A program made the position numbers and the translations under genes. The notes beneath the pieces are model-generated. The model saw nothing but the letters and a program-made list of their open reading frames with translations. It had not been told where the DNA came from and made no database searches. A stretch of 64,000 nt of DNA from Nitrospirota bacterium (GTDB lineage Bacteria; Nitrospirota; Thermodesulfovibrionia; UBA6902), in contig JACQZE010000003.1 of assembly GCA_016207885.1 (NCBI GenBank), forward strand, positions 248,001-312,000, read 5' to 3'. Positions 42,397-50,740 of the stretch are shown one piece after another. How positions within the stretch are numbered: the stretch's first letter is position 1; each line of letters begins with the position of its first letter.

Positions 42397-43512
42397 ATGA
42401 AGATACTTGTCATCGGGCCTTATAAATGGAACAGCCTGGAATACTCCACGGGATTTAACAGCCTGGTCGCCGGGCTTCACAAAACAGGCGCGGATTTTGA
42501 CTATTTCCCCGATATACTTAAACAACGCCACGACTTTACGCCTGAATATATTCACAGCTCCGGTTACGACAGGATCTCCTATCCCGAATATTCGGATATG
42601 GTAAAAAAACTGAGGTCGGGTGAATACGGCATGATCATCACAACGGTCTGTTATGTTGACTACAACGGGGGGAAGCACGGGGCCTTATCAAAGATATCAA
42701 GGAGGCTGAAATATTCACTGGCTTCAAACAAGTACAGGATGGGCGGCACAATAGTCAGCGACTGGATCCATGCCGGGATCAAACTGCCGCCGGTAATCGT
42801 CTTTGACGACAAGGACAACCAGTGCATATGGCCGGTAGATTTCGACCTGCTTGAAAATTGCAGTTTATACTTTAAAAGAGAGCTGCCGTTTGACAGATTT
42901 TTAAGTTTAATATTCTTCTTTTTAAGACTTGAGGACCGGAAGAAACTGGAGTTGGCCCGAAAACTAAGGCCCGTATGGCTCTCTTACAACAGCAGCGCTA
43001 TAGCCTTATGGACCGACATTGATGACGTCAGGCCATATGAAGAGCGTGATATAGATATCTCACATTTATGCGGTTTATATTCAAGCTACAGCAGAATAAA
43101 GATATTGCCTCTCCTGGATAAGTTATCTGAAACGTATAATATTGCAACCACAAAAGATGGGAAATTGAGCAAGGCGGAATACTTTGAAAAGATAAAGAGG
43201 TCTAAGATATCATTGAGCCTTGAAGGCCGGGGATGGGACTGCAACAGGCATTACGAACTTATGTTATGCAGAACACTTCTTTTTGTGACCCGTCCCTCCA
43301 TAGAGCTTGCGTTCAACCTTATAGACGGCGAGAATTGTGTCTTTATAGATAATGATCTGGGGAATTTCGAGAAGCTTGCAAAATACTACCTTGATAACCC
43401 TTTATTAAGCGCCCGGATCGCGCATAACGGATATGAACTTGCGAAGAACAGGCTTGGAAGTGAAAAGCTCGCCGAATATGTGATCAACGCATCAATGGGT
43501 TCCATTAAATAA
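42397..43512 (+). CDS. CgeB-like GT-B glycosyltransferase (predicted)
   Basis: A 371-residue protein with no clean family-4 motif. The C-terminal half has the layout of CgeB/GT1-like proteins: KRSKISLSLEGRGWDCNRHYELMLCRTLLF, then ENCVFIDNDLGNFEKLAKYYLDNP. The EGRGWDCNRHYE segment may carry the donor-binding residues. The N-terminus ILVIGPYKWNSLEYSTG begins as a Rossmann strand. It sits between a methyltransferase and a GT4, which supports a glycosyltransfer role; the activity is not proved. Confidence 0.7.
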   Translation: MKILVIGPYKWNSLEYSTGFNSLVAGLHKTGADFDYFPDILKQRHDFTPEYIHSSGYDRISYPEYSDMVKKLRSGEYGMIITTVCYVDYNGGKHGALSKISRRLKYSLASNKYRMGGTIVSDWIHAGIKLPPVIVFDDKDNQCIWPVDFDLLENCSLYFKRELPFDRFLSLIFFFLRLEDRKKLELARKLRPVWLSYNSSAIALWTDIDDVRPYEERDIDISHLCGLYSSYSRIKILPLLDKLSETYNIATTKDGKLSKAEYFEKIKRSKISLSLEGRGWDCNRHYELMLCRTLLFVTRPSIELAFNLIDGENCVFIDNDLGNFEKLAKYYLDNPLLSARIAHNGYELAKNRLGSEKLAEYVINASMGSIK

Positions 43513-43513
43513 C

Positions 43514-44737
43514 ATGCCTATAAAAAAGATCCTTATCCTCGATACAGGCAAAGAATGGGGAGGCGGGATAAACAGCCTTATCGAGCTTCTCAGGAGAGCT
43601 GACAGGGAGAAATATCATTTCACCGCACTGTTTTATTACAACTTCAACAAAGGCGGTGATTCCGATATAAAGAGAGAGATCGAAAAGCTCGGAATAGAAT
43701 TCATCCTGCTGAGGCAAAAAAAACAGGCGGGTCCGGTAAAGCTTCTCAAGGAGATCATAAAGGCTCTCTTCTTTTTTAATAAAAAGCTCAGAAAAAATCT
43801 TGTCTTCCGCATTGACTACCTTTGCCGGATCAGGGAAAATGCCGGAAGGATAGCGGGTATATTAAAAGAGATGAGGGCTGACCTGCTCTATTTGAATAAT
43901 CAGCCGTCATCCAACCTTGAAGGCATCATCGCCTCAAGGATCAGCGGCATACCGGCGCTGCAGCACAGCCGTATTGAAACAACATTGAATGCCTTTGAGA
44001 TAAAAGCCGCAAATGAACAGCTCGCGAAAATCATATGCGTTTCCGGAGGAGTCAGGGATTCCTTCATAGAGCAGGGAGTTGCCCCTTCAAAATGTACGGT
44101 TGTATATAATGGAATAGACATTTCGTTAAGTCCCCGGGTATCGCCGGGGGAGGTCAGGAGAAGCTGTAATATCAGCGATGATGACATCCTGATAGGGACG
44201 GTCAGTTCGCTGATCAGAAGAAAGCGGCTGAACAGCCTGATAAAAGCTTTATCAATCGCGTCAGGCAAAACAGATAAGGCTGTGAAATGCATGATAGTCG
44301 GCGAGGGGCCTGAAAAAAATAATCTGCTCAAGCTTGTGAAGAAAAAAGGGATGGAAGATAAAATTATCTTTACAGGCTTCCAATCCGATGCTCTTTCTTA
44401 TATTAACTCTATGGACATATTTGCCATGACCTCGGAAAAAGAAGGATTCCCGAGGGTCCTTCTTGAAGCGATGCTCATGAATAAGCCGGCCGCTGCCTTT
44501 GACGCAGCCGGAGTATCAGAGCTTGTTGTTGACGGAGAGACGGGTTATCTGATACCCTCTGGAAACATTTCATCGTTCAGCAAGTCCCTCTCCAAGCTTA
44601 TAGAGGACCGCGATATGAGGATCCGGTATGGGGAAAAAGGCAGAGAGCGTATAATTGATAATTTCTCAATCGACCGCTATATAAACGGCGTAGAGAATGT
44701 ATTTGATGAGATCATGAGAGCAGGAGATAACGTATAA
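43514..44737 (+). CDS. family 4 glycosyltransferase
   Basis: A 407-residue GT-B enzyme. The N-terminus is ILILDTGKEWGGGINSLIEL, the hinge is VVYNGIDISLS, the donor part starts LIGTVSSLIRRKRLNSLI, and the E-x7-E region is EGFPRVLLEAMLMNKPAAAFD. It starts one base after the stop of the previous gene and ends one base before the next, so the genes are a tight operon. Confidence 0.9.
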   Translation: MPIKKILILDTGKEWGGGINSLIELLRRADREKYHFTALFYYNFNKGGDSDIKREIEKLGIEFILLRQKKQAGPVKLLKEIIKALFFFNKKLRKNLVFRIDYLCRIRENAGRIAGILKEMRADLLYLNNQPSSNLEGIIASRISGIPALQHSRIETTLNAFEIKAANEQLAKIICVSGGVRDSFIEQGVAPSKCTVVYNGIDISLSPRVSPGEVRRSCNISDDDILIGTVSSLIRRKRLNSLIKALSIASGKTDKAVKCMIVGEGPEKNNLLKLVKKKGMEDKIIFTGFQSDALSYINSMDIFAMTSEKEGFPRVLLEAMLMNKPAAAFDAAGVSELVVDGETGYLIPSGNISSFSKSLSKLIEDRDMRIRYGEKGRERIIDNFSIDRYINGVENVFDEIMRAGDNV

Positions 44738-44738
44738 C

Positions 44739-45380
44739 ATGCAGCCTGAAAGCCCGATCCAATGGAGTGAGATAAAGAAGAAGAGAGAAGAGATAAAAGC
44801 GCTTTACCCTTCCATTAACAGGATACCTCTCATCTACAGCACAAAAAAAGCGTTGCTTGCCGGCCTGCTTTCAGAGATCAAGGGGAAGATACTGGATATA
44901 GGCGCCGGAGACAGGTTTATAAACGATATATGTTCGAAACTGCCTGACAATATCATTTATAAGAGCATGGATACCGACAGGAGCAGGCATCACGATTATT
45001 ACTCCATGAGCGATATCAGCGACAGCTTCAATGCGCTTCTTCTTCTGGACATAATAGAACATCTGCCCCTGAACGAAGGCATAAGCCTGCTTCAAAAATG
45101 TTTCAGCCTGCTCCAGCCGGAAGGCAGGATAATAATCACACTCCCGAATAATTATCACCCGACAGCATTTAACGGCGACTGCACTCACATAACATCATAC
45201 AGGTGCCATGACCTTGGTGGGATCCTGTCAGCGCAGGGATTTAAAGACATCAAAATATTCAGGGTGTCTGCCAGGAAAAAGTTTAAACACAGACTGACAG
45301 CCCTGCTGTACAGCCCTGTCATGAAGCTGCTGGATATTGACTTCGCAACCGGAATATTAATTACCGGTATTAAGCCGTGA
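44739..45380 (+). CDS. class I SAM-dependent methyltransferase
   Basis: A 213-residue type 11 methyltransferase. The glycine motif is KILDIGAGDRFINDICSKL; SFNALLLLDIIEHLPLNEG and LQPEGRIIITLPNNYHP follow. The region between motifs is short and no catalytic acid for an O-methyl target can be assigned. The next gene starts on its stop codon. Confidence 0.85.
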   Translation: MQPESPIQWSEIKKKREEIKALYPSINRIPLIYSTKKALLAGLLSEIKGKILDIGAGDRFINDICSKLPDNIIYKSMDTDRSRHHDYYSMSDISDSFNALLLLDIIEHLPLNEGISLLQKCFSLLQPEGRIIITLPNNYHPTAFNGDCTHITSYRCHDLGGILSAQGFKDIKIFRVSARKKFKHRLTALLYSPVMKLLDIDFATGILITGIKP

Positions 45381-46543
45381 TGAAGATCCTGATAGCAACT
45401 CCTGATTTTCCTTTATGGGACGGCGGAATAGCAACTGTTGCATATGAAGTCGCAAAGGGGCTGCACAATTTAGGGCACAAGGTCGATGTCATGGCCCCGC
45501 GGCAGTCTGAAGGTGATATTGATTTTGACAGCACACTCCCCTTCAGGGTTCACCGGATAAAGAACATCAAATCGCATTATCTGAAAATGTATTACCACAT
45601 CTTTAAAATGGACCGGCTTGTCAAGAGATACGGATACGATATGGTCATGGCGCAGTCCTGGTATCCTTCAGGCATTGCTGCAAGCCATATTGCCGGGAAA
45701 TACAAGATCAATACCACCGTGACCGTGCACGGCAATGAAATACTGGATCTGCGATATTCATCATCATTCTGGCAGAAGAGGATGAAGAAGGTTTTTGAGA
45801 CTGCGAAGATCATATTCTGCGTCAGTGAATTCACCTCTCAAAAGCTGGCCGGCCGAACATGGAGTTCACCTGAGATCAGCCGGAAGGCCAGGGTCATCTA
45901 TAACGGAGTTGATTTTAATTATTTCACCCCTTCAGAACCTGATACGGAACTCATTGAGAGATACAAACTGCAGGGCGCTAAAATAATCCTGACATTGGCA
46001 AGACTGGTGGAGAGAAAGGGGCATGACATGGTTATCAATGCCCTGCCGATGATAAAGAAAAGCATCCCGCAGGCCAAGTATGTCATATGCGGCAAAGGGA
46101 AGTATGAAGAGAACTTAAAGCAGCTTGCGGAGAAACTCGGGCTTGCCGATGATGTCATCTTTGCCGGATTTGTCCCCAATGAATCAAGGAATAAATATTA
46201 CAATATGTGCGGCCTCTATGTAATGCCGAGCAGAGAGATATTGGAAAAAGGCGATATTGAAGGTTTTGGAATTACATATCTTGAGGCAAATGCCTGCGGG
46301 AAACCTGTAATAGGCAGCAATAAAGGCGGGGCCTCAGAGGCTATAATAGACGGCGAAACCGGTTTTCTCGTTGATGCGTCAGACAGCAATGATATTGCCC
46401 AAAAGTGCATAGCGCTTTTATCTGATGATCCTCTGTCAAAGAAGATAGGGATGAACGGCAGAAAGCGGATCATTGAGGAGTTTAACTGGGATTATATATG
46501 CCGCCGGATAGAAAGGTATTGCAATGAGCCAAATAATAAATAG
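45380..46543 (+). CDS. family 4 glycosyltransferase
   Basis: A 387-residue GT-B transferase of the PimB/mannosyltransferase-like subgroup. The N-terminus is TPDFPLWDGGIATVAYEVA, the hinge VIYNGVDFNYF, and the donor-binding motif GFGITYLEANACGKPVIG. An in-frame GTG lies one codon upstream at 45377; I prefer the ATG at 45380, which overlaps the previous TGA by one base. Its last 20 bases overlap the next gene. Confidence 0.9.
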   Translation: MKILIATPDFPLWDGGIATVAYEVAKGLHNLGHKVDVMAPRQSEGDIDFDSTLPFRVHRIKNIKSHYLKMYYHIFKMDRLVKRYGYDMVMAQSWYPSGIAASHIAGKYKINTTVTVHGNEILDLRYSSSFWQKRMKKVFETAKIIFCVSEFTSQKLAGRTWSSPEISRKARVIYNGVDFNYFTPSEPDTELIERYKLQGAKIILTLARLVERKGHDMVINALPMIKKSIPQAKYVICGKGKYEENLKQLAEKLGLADDVIFAGFVPNESRNKYYNMCGLYVMPSREILEKGDIEGFGITYLEANACGKPVIGSNKGGASEAIIDGETGFLVDASDSNDIAQKCIALLSDDPLSKKIGMNGRKRIIEEFNWDYICRRIERYCNEPNNK

Positions 46544-47537
46544 AGAGAATAATAACAAACTGACCTGCCGTTTTTGCGGCAAAGAGGGGCTTTCAGGCAT
46601 TTATTATCTGGATGATACTGAAATATCAAAGTGCGATCACTGCGGCTTTATTCAGATCGGCAAGACACACCTGCTCGATGACCTGAAGGTGCATTACACC
46701 GGAAACATTAATATCGCAGCCGTTTTTCAATCTGAATTCGAGCGAAGCAAAATACTGAGGGCTTCAAGGTTCAGGGCTGACTATATTCAAAAATATACCG
46801 GCCTCAGGTCAGGAAAAGTATTGGAGGTCGGGTCAGCGGAGGGAGACTTTCTGCATGAATTGAAATCCAGAAACTTCGACGTGACCGGTATCGAACCATC
46901 GTCAGGCGGCGCGATGAAGAGCAGGGAAAAAGGCGTAACGGTCATTAACGATTTACTGGAGAACAGCGACCTGCCTGATATGCACTTTGATATCGCGTGT
47001 ATGTTCCAGGTGATAGAACATTTTGAGAAGCCTAAAGAAGTTTTAAGATTATTGCACTCCAAAATAAAGAAAGGCGGATACCTTGTAATGGAAACGCCTG
47101 ACATATATTCCGCAGGTTCCAAATTTGAGAAGAGCCCTCATAAATTATTCAACAAGGAGCATGTCTCTTACTTTTCTCCTGAGAGTTTAAACGCCTGCCT
47201 TGAGAATTTAGGTTTCAAAAAGATAATTGTAAGGCACTATGACTATGACGGCTTCAGGATGCCCTTTATGAAGAGCATCAAGAAGATCCTGAAATCAACA
47301 CTGAATCCTGACCTTGAGGGGCCGCTGCAGAAGATACTGAAGAAAGAAATTGATATTCACTATAAGTCAAAAGATAAAACCGGTAACGTCTATTCATCCG
47401 CTCACAAAAAAGATAAGTCAGATTCTTTAAAGGATTTTAAAAAGAGCCTGACCGCCCCGCTTGATATCACCTTCGGGCATCTGGCATATCAATTGGACTT
47501 GGGCGCAAGTTTCTTCTGGATCGGGCAGAAGCATTAA
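46524..47537 (+). CDS. methyltransferase with N-terminal zinc ribbon
   Basis: A 337-residue protein. Residues 15-40 form a C15-x2-C18 ... C37-x2-C40 zinc ribbon, as in the putative zinc-binding methyltransferases of sugar C-methylation clusters. The SAM domain follows with VLEVGSAEGDFLHELKS, FDIACMFQVIEHFEKP and KIKKGGYLVMETPD. HVSYFSPESLNACLENLGF is the usual late motif. The C-terminal 100 residues are basic. A C- or O-methyl transfer on a nucleotide sugar is possible. It overlaps the upstream GT4 by 20 bases. Confidence 0.84.
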   Translation: MSQIINRENNNKLTCRFCGKEGLSGIYYLDDTEISKCDHCGFIQIGKTHLLDDLKVHYTGNINIAAVFQSEFERSKILRASRFRADYIQKYTGLRSGKVLEVGSAEGDFLHELKSRNFDVTGIEPSSGGAMKSREKGVTVINDLLENSDLPDMHFDIACMFQVIEHFEKPKEVLRLLHSKIKKGGYLVMETPDIYSAGSKFEKSPHKLFNKEHVSYFSPESLNACLENLGFKKIIVRHYDYDGFRMPFMKSIKKILKSTLNPDLEGPLQKILKKEIDIHYKSKDKTGNVYSSAHKKDKSDSLKDFKKSLTAPLDITFGHLAYQLDLGASFFWIGQKH

Positions 47538-47547
47538 GATCTGAAAT

Positions 47548-47649
47548 ATGACGGCTGACATCATTAAGAAAATCCTCTTCATCAGGCGCGATAACATAGG
47601 CACGGAGCGTGTGAGAGTGAAATACTATAATCGGGAAAAAACGGCTTAG
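47548..47649 (+). pseudogene. truncated start of a GT9 glycosyltransferase gene
   Basis: A 33-codon frame starts MTADIIKKILFIRRDNIG and then departs into unrelated residues before a stop at 47649. The N-terminal 17 codons closely match the start of the intact GT9 gene at 48571 (IKKILFIRRDNIG is identical), but the DNA differs at several positions, so this is a diverged paralogous or ancestral start rather than a fresh duplicate. The break point is at about 47600. Confidence 0.75.
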
Positions 47650-47713
47650 CATCATTCAGAGAAAGCCCGGATAAAATTTGAGAGTTAACCCGACTTGTTA
47701 TAGAATAGGAACT

Positions 47714-47998
47714 ATGAACTTTAATGAAATAGAAAATAATTTAATCTCAATACTCAAGAAATACGATGTCCGCAAGATTGGCATTTTCGGCTCATATGCA
47801 AGAGGCGAGGCAAAGCCAACAAGCGATATAGATGTACTCGTTGAGTTTACAACCAGAAGGTCGCTTTTGGATATGGTCGGCATTGAGCAGGAACTGACTG
47901 AGGAGCTTGGCATAAAAGTGGACATGTTGACTGAAGGGGCCATCAGCCCGTACCTGGTGGACAGGATCAAGAAAGAGCTTGTGGTGATCTACGGATGA
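47714..47998 (+). CDS. MNT-type nucleotidyltransferase (orphan antitoxin-like)
   Basis: A 94-residue protein with the minimal nucleotidyltransferase signature GSYARGEAKPTSDIDVLVEF and the late hydrophobic LGIKVDMLTEG strand. In MntA/HepT systems such proteins neutralise a HEPN RNase by AMPylation, but no complete HEPN gene follows here. The ATG at 47714, with AGGA five bases upstream, is preferred over an in-frame TTG at 47678. It may be a relic of a toxin-antitoxin pair. Confidence 0.82.
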   Translation: MNFNEIENNLISILKKYDVRKIGIFGSYARGEAKPTSDIDVLVEFTTRRSLLDMVGIEQELTEELGIKVDMLTEGAISPYLVDRIKKELVVIYG

Positions 47999-48016
47999 CA
48001 GCAGAAATATTGAATA

Positions 48017-48100
48017 ATGCCAACTCATGACATCATAGACAACCGCAATGATATTCCCCTTCATCGCATCGGTCGTTGTGCTTCACAGAGAGGTTGCTAA
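48017..48100 (+). pseudogene. short gene scraps after the orphan nucleotidyltransferase
   Basis: A 27-codon frame starts MPTHDIIDNRNDIPLHRIG, whose first eleven residues resemble, from memory, the N-terminus of a helicase/phospholipase-D-like defence protein family. It then shifts to unrelated sequence. A second frame at 48048-48104 (starting MIFPFIASVVVLHREVAK, then stop) overlaps it. Together these look like the joined ends of a deleted gene. The resemblance is unverified. Confidence 0.3.
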
Positions 48101-48116
48101 ATGAAAAGGATATAAG

Positions 48117-48578
48117 ATGAAGAAAAAAGTAAATTATGCAACTAAACTAAATTTCCTCAAATTAGCAAGCCTTTATTCTATATTAATAGGAAGTTTAGGT
48201 GCTGGTATTGGTGGTTATATATCTGTAATAGAAGATAACTTTTTGTATGCAGGGTTAGGGAGCGCAATAGGCGGCGTTATTGGATGGACAGTTGCTTTTA
48301 TCTGCTATAAACATTCCATTCTGGTTCCTAATAAGCCAGAATTGATTGAAAGTAGAATAACTTTTTTTATAGGAGTTGCAGGTATTTTTATAGCATTAAT
48401 TTGTCTTGCAGGTTTTATTTTCATAAGAGATATCAGATTGCTAATTGGTATAGTTTTTTTTGGTTCAATCGGAATATATCTTTTTTATATCTCGAAAAGA
48501 TTACATTCAGGAGATCATTTTAAGAAACTTGAAGAAGCAAGCAACAATGAGAAAACCAATAAAGATTATTATGCCTAA
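48117..48578 (+). CDS. AT-rich four-helix membrane protein of unknown function
   Basis: A 153-residue protein with four hydrophobic segments (about 18-35, 40-63, 82-103, 105-127), a lysine-rich N-terminus and a charged, Asn/Lys-rich C-terminus (FKKLEEASNNEKTNKD). No family is recognised. Its composition is much more AT-rich, with AAA and ATA codons, than the surrounding glycosyltransferases, pointing to recent transfer. It ends eight bases inside the intact GT9 gene. Confidence 0.7.
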   Translation: MKKKVNYATKLNFLKLASLYSILIGSLGAGIGGYISVIEDNFLYAGLGSAIGGVIGWTVAFICYKHSILVPNKPELIESRITFFIGVAGIFIALICLAGFIFIRDIRLLIGIVFFGSIGIYLFYISKRLHSGDHFKKLEEASNNEKTNKDYYA

Positions 48579-49614
48579 CCACATTAAGAAAATCCTCTTT
48601 ATCAGACGCGATAACATTGGCGATCTGATTTGCACAACACCTGCAATCCATGCCGCAAGAGAGAAGTATCCTGATGCGAAGATCGGCATACTGGTGAATA
48701 CATATAACGCCGATGCGGTACGGAACAACCCTGACATTGATGAAGTCTATGTGTATGAAAAGGCAAAACACGTGCCTGACAAAAATAAACTCGCTGTATG
48801 GTGGAGCAACCTTCAGGTGATCCGCGGAATAAGGAAAGAAGGGTACGATGCCGCCATAGGCTGCGGCTCATATTCACCGAGGCTTGAGAGATACACCGGC
48901 TTTACAGGCGCAAAGACAAAGATTGGATATATAAAAGAAGGGACAAGATCTAAACGATACAACAAACCTCTTGTTGATTCAGGCGGACATCTCCATGAAG
49001 TTGAAAAAACCTTTGCTCTCCTTAAACCGATAGGCATTGATCGTGATCCTTCAAGCATGAGCATCTTCCCTGATCCGTCAGAGATCGAGAGGGCAAAGGA
49101 ATTCATTGATAACTCCGCCATGATAAAAGGCGCGCCGCTCATTGCATTTCATATCAGCAGCAGAAGGCCTGAGAACCGGTGGCCTGTTGAAAAATTCATC
49201 GAGCTTGGGAATCTCATCAATCATGAATGCGGCGCAAGTGCCATGCTCCTCTGGTCGCCCGGAAGCGAAAAGAATGTCTATCACCCGGGTGATGATGAAA
49301 AGGCTGAAGAGATAATCAGGAAGATGTCTCCCGCGCCTGTCGCTTACAGAACAACAAAGCTTAAGGAACTGATAGCCGCGCTGAATTTGGCAGACATGGT
49401 CGTCTGCTGCGACGGCGGGGCTATGCATATAGCAGCTGCGTTAGGGAAGCCTGTGGTCACCATGTGGGGATCAACAAACGCGGAGAGATGGAGACCGTGG
49501 GGTGTGAAGCATGTGCTTCTCAGAGGGAGTGACAAAAAGGCGGAGAACGTCAGCGTTGAAGATGTATTTAACGGAGTTAAGGAGTTATTGGCGCAAAGTA
49601 AAACTAATGTTTAA
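48571..49614 (+). CDS. family 9 glycosyltransferase (heptosyltransferase-like)
   Basis: A 347-residue GT9 protein. I choose the ATG at 48571 (MPNHIKKILFIRRDNIGDLI), although the frame stays open further upstream (to 48460) over the unrelated membrane protein, because the GT9 fold begins here. The donor-side motif is LADMVVCCDGGAMHIAAALGKPVV, and TMWGSTNAERWRPWG is conserved. The cysteine-rich tail seen in the other two GT9 proteins is absent. It converges with the gene at 49604, overlapping by 11 bases. Confidence 0.9.
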   Translation: MPNHIKKILFIRRDNIGDLICTTPAIHAAREKYPDAKIGILVNTYNADAVRNNPDIDEVYVYEKAKHVPDKNKLAVWWSNLQVIRGIRKEGYDAAIGCGSYSPRLERYTGFTGAKTKIGYIKEGTRSKRYNKPLVDSGGHLHEVEKTFALLKPIGIDRDPSSMSIFPDPSEIERAKEFIDNSAMIKGAPLIAFHISSRRPENRWPVEKFIELGNLINHECGASAMLLWSPGSEKNVYHPGDDEKAEEIIRKMSPAPVAYRTTKLKELIAALNLADMVVCCDGGAMHIAAALGKPVVTMWGSTNAERWRPWGVKHVLLRGSDKKAENVSVEDVFNGVKELLAQSKTNV

Positions 49615-50740
49615 AAAACTCTCTTGCTTTACTTTCGACAAACTCACGGTACTCATTTAAAAACCTTTCGACACTGAAGCGTTCAGAGTTTTTTCTTATC
49701 TCATCTGGATCGAATATTTTTTCATTAGCCTCAAACATTTTAACCGCATCTATCAATGCTTCGGGAGTCTGTTCATGAAAGAAGATGCCGGTGGGATGAA
49801 CTCCTTTATCTGTAAGTGGACTAACCGTCTCAACAGCGCCGCCTTTGCCATACGCTATCACAGGAGTGCCGCATGCCTGCGCCTCAACCGGGACTATGCC
49901 GAAATCCTCTTCTGCTGCAAAGACAAACGCCTTAGCCTTGCGCATGTACTCATTCAAGATATCGGACCTCTGATATCCCAACAGCTTTACATTGCCCTTT
50001 GCCTTTAACCTGACCTTTTCAAAGTCAGGCCCGTCGCCTATGACAACAAGCTCTTTGCCCATCTCGGAAAATGCCTCAACTATCAGGTCCATCTTTTTAT
50101 AAGGCACCATCCTTGATGCAGTCAGGTAGAAACCTTCTCTTTCATAACCGACATGAAAAGCATCAACATCAACAGGCGGATATATGACATCCGCATCTCT
50201 GCCGTAGTTCCTCTTTATTCTATCTTTGATGTAATGAGAGTTGGCGATAAAATGATCAACGTTCTTTGCAGTTGCATAATCCCATTCTCTTATGCGTTTT
50301 AAAATCTTCTTTACCAGAGCGCCCTTTATCCCCTTATCCAGCTTGGACTCTTTAAGATACTGCTCCTGCAGATCCCAGGCATATCTCATCGGTGTGTGGC
50401 AGTAACATATATGAAGCTGGTTAGGCTTTTTACGCACGCCCTTTGCAACGGCATGAGAGCTGGAGAGTATCAGCTCATACTCAGACAGGTCGAACCGTTC
50501 AATCGCACAAGGCATGAGCGGCAGGTAGTTGCGGTATTTATTCTTTGCCATCGGCAGGTGCTGGATGAATGATGTCTGCGCCTTTTTACCTGATAAAAAT
50601 ACTCTGTCTTCTTCAGGAAGAAAATCTACCAAACTGAAGAGGTCCGCATCAGGGTAGAGTTTCAATACCTGCTCCAGCAGCCTCTCAGAACCGGCATATG
50701 TAACAAGCCAGTCATGTATAACGGCTGTCCTGAGTTTCAT
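49604..50740 (-). CDS. family 4 glycosyltransferase, WbaZ-like
   Basis: A 378-residue GT-B transferase. The N-terminus is VIHDWLVTYAGSERLLEQVL, a subgroup often annotated WbaZ/mannosyltransferase. CYCHTPMRYAWD is the acceptor-side motif; TASRMVPYKKMDLIVEAF and EEDFGIVPVEAQACGTPVIAY make the donor site. The start overlaps the stop of the upstream GT4 (ATGA). It is the last gene of the long minus-strand polysaccharide run that begins at the right edge. Confidence 0.9.
   Translation of the reverse strand: MKLRTAVIHDWLVTYAGSERLLEQVLKLYPDADLFSLVDFLPEEDRVFLSGKKAQTSFIQHLPMAKNKYRNYLPLMPCAIERFDLSEYELILSSSHAVAKGVRKKPNQLHICYCHTPMRYAWDLQEQYLKESKLDKGIKGALVKKILKRIREWDYATAKNVDHFIANSHYIKDRIKRNYGRDADVIYPPVDVDAFHVGYEREGFYLTASRMVPYKKMDLIVEAFSEMGKELVVIGDGPDFEKVRLKAKGNVKLLGYQRSDILNEYMRKAKAFVFAAEEDFGIVPVEAQACGTPVIAYGKGGAVETVSPLTDKGVHPTGIFFHEQTPEALIDAVKMFEANEKIFDPDEIRKNSERFSVERFLNEYREFVESKAREFFKH

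Noticed and set aside
44135-44155. CCCCGG...CCGGGG palindrome in the GT4 gene at 43514
   Set aside because: The protein length and hinge at this place are normal for the family, so there is no sign of an insertion.
48460-48570. Upstream extension of the GT9 gene to 48460
   Set aside because: The extra residues overlap the membrane protein in another frame, and the GT9 fold begins at the ATG at 48571.
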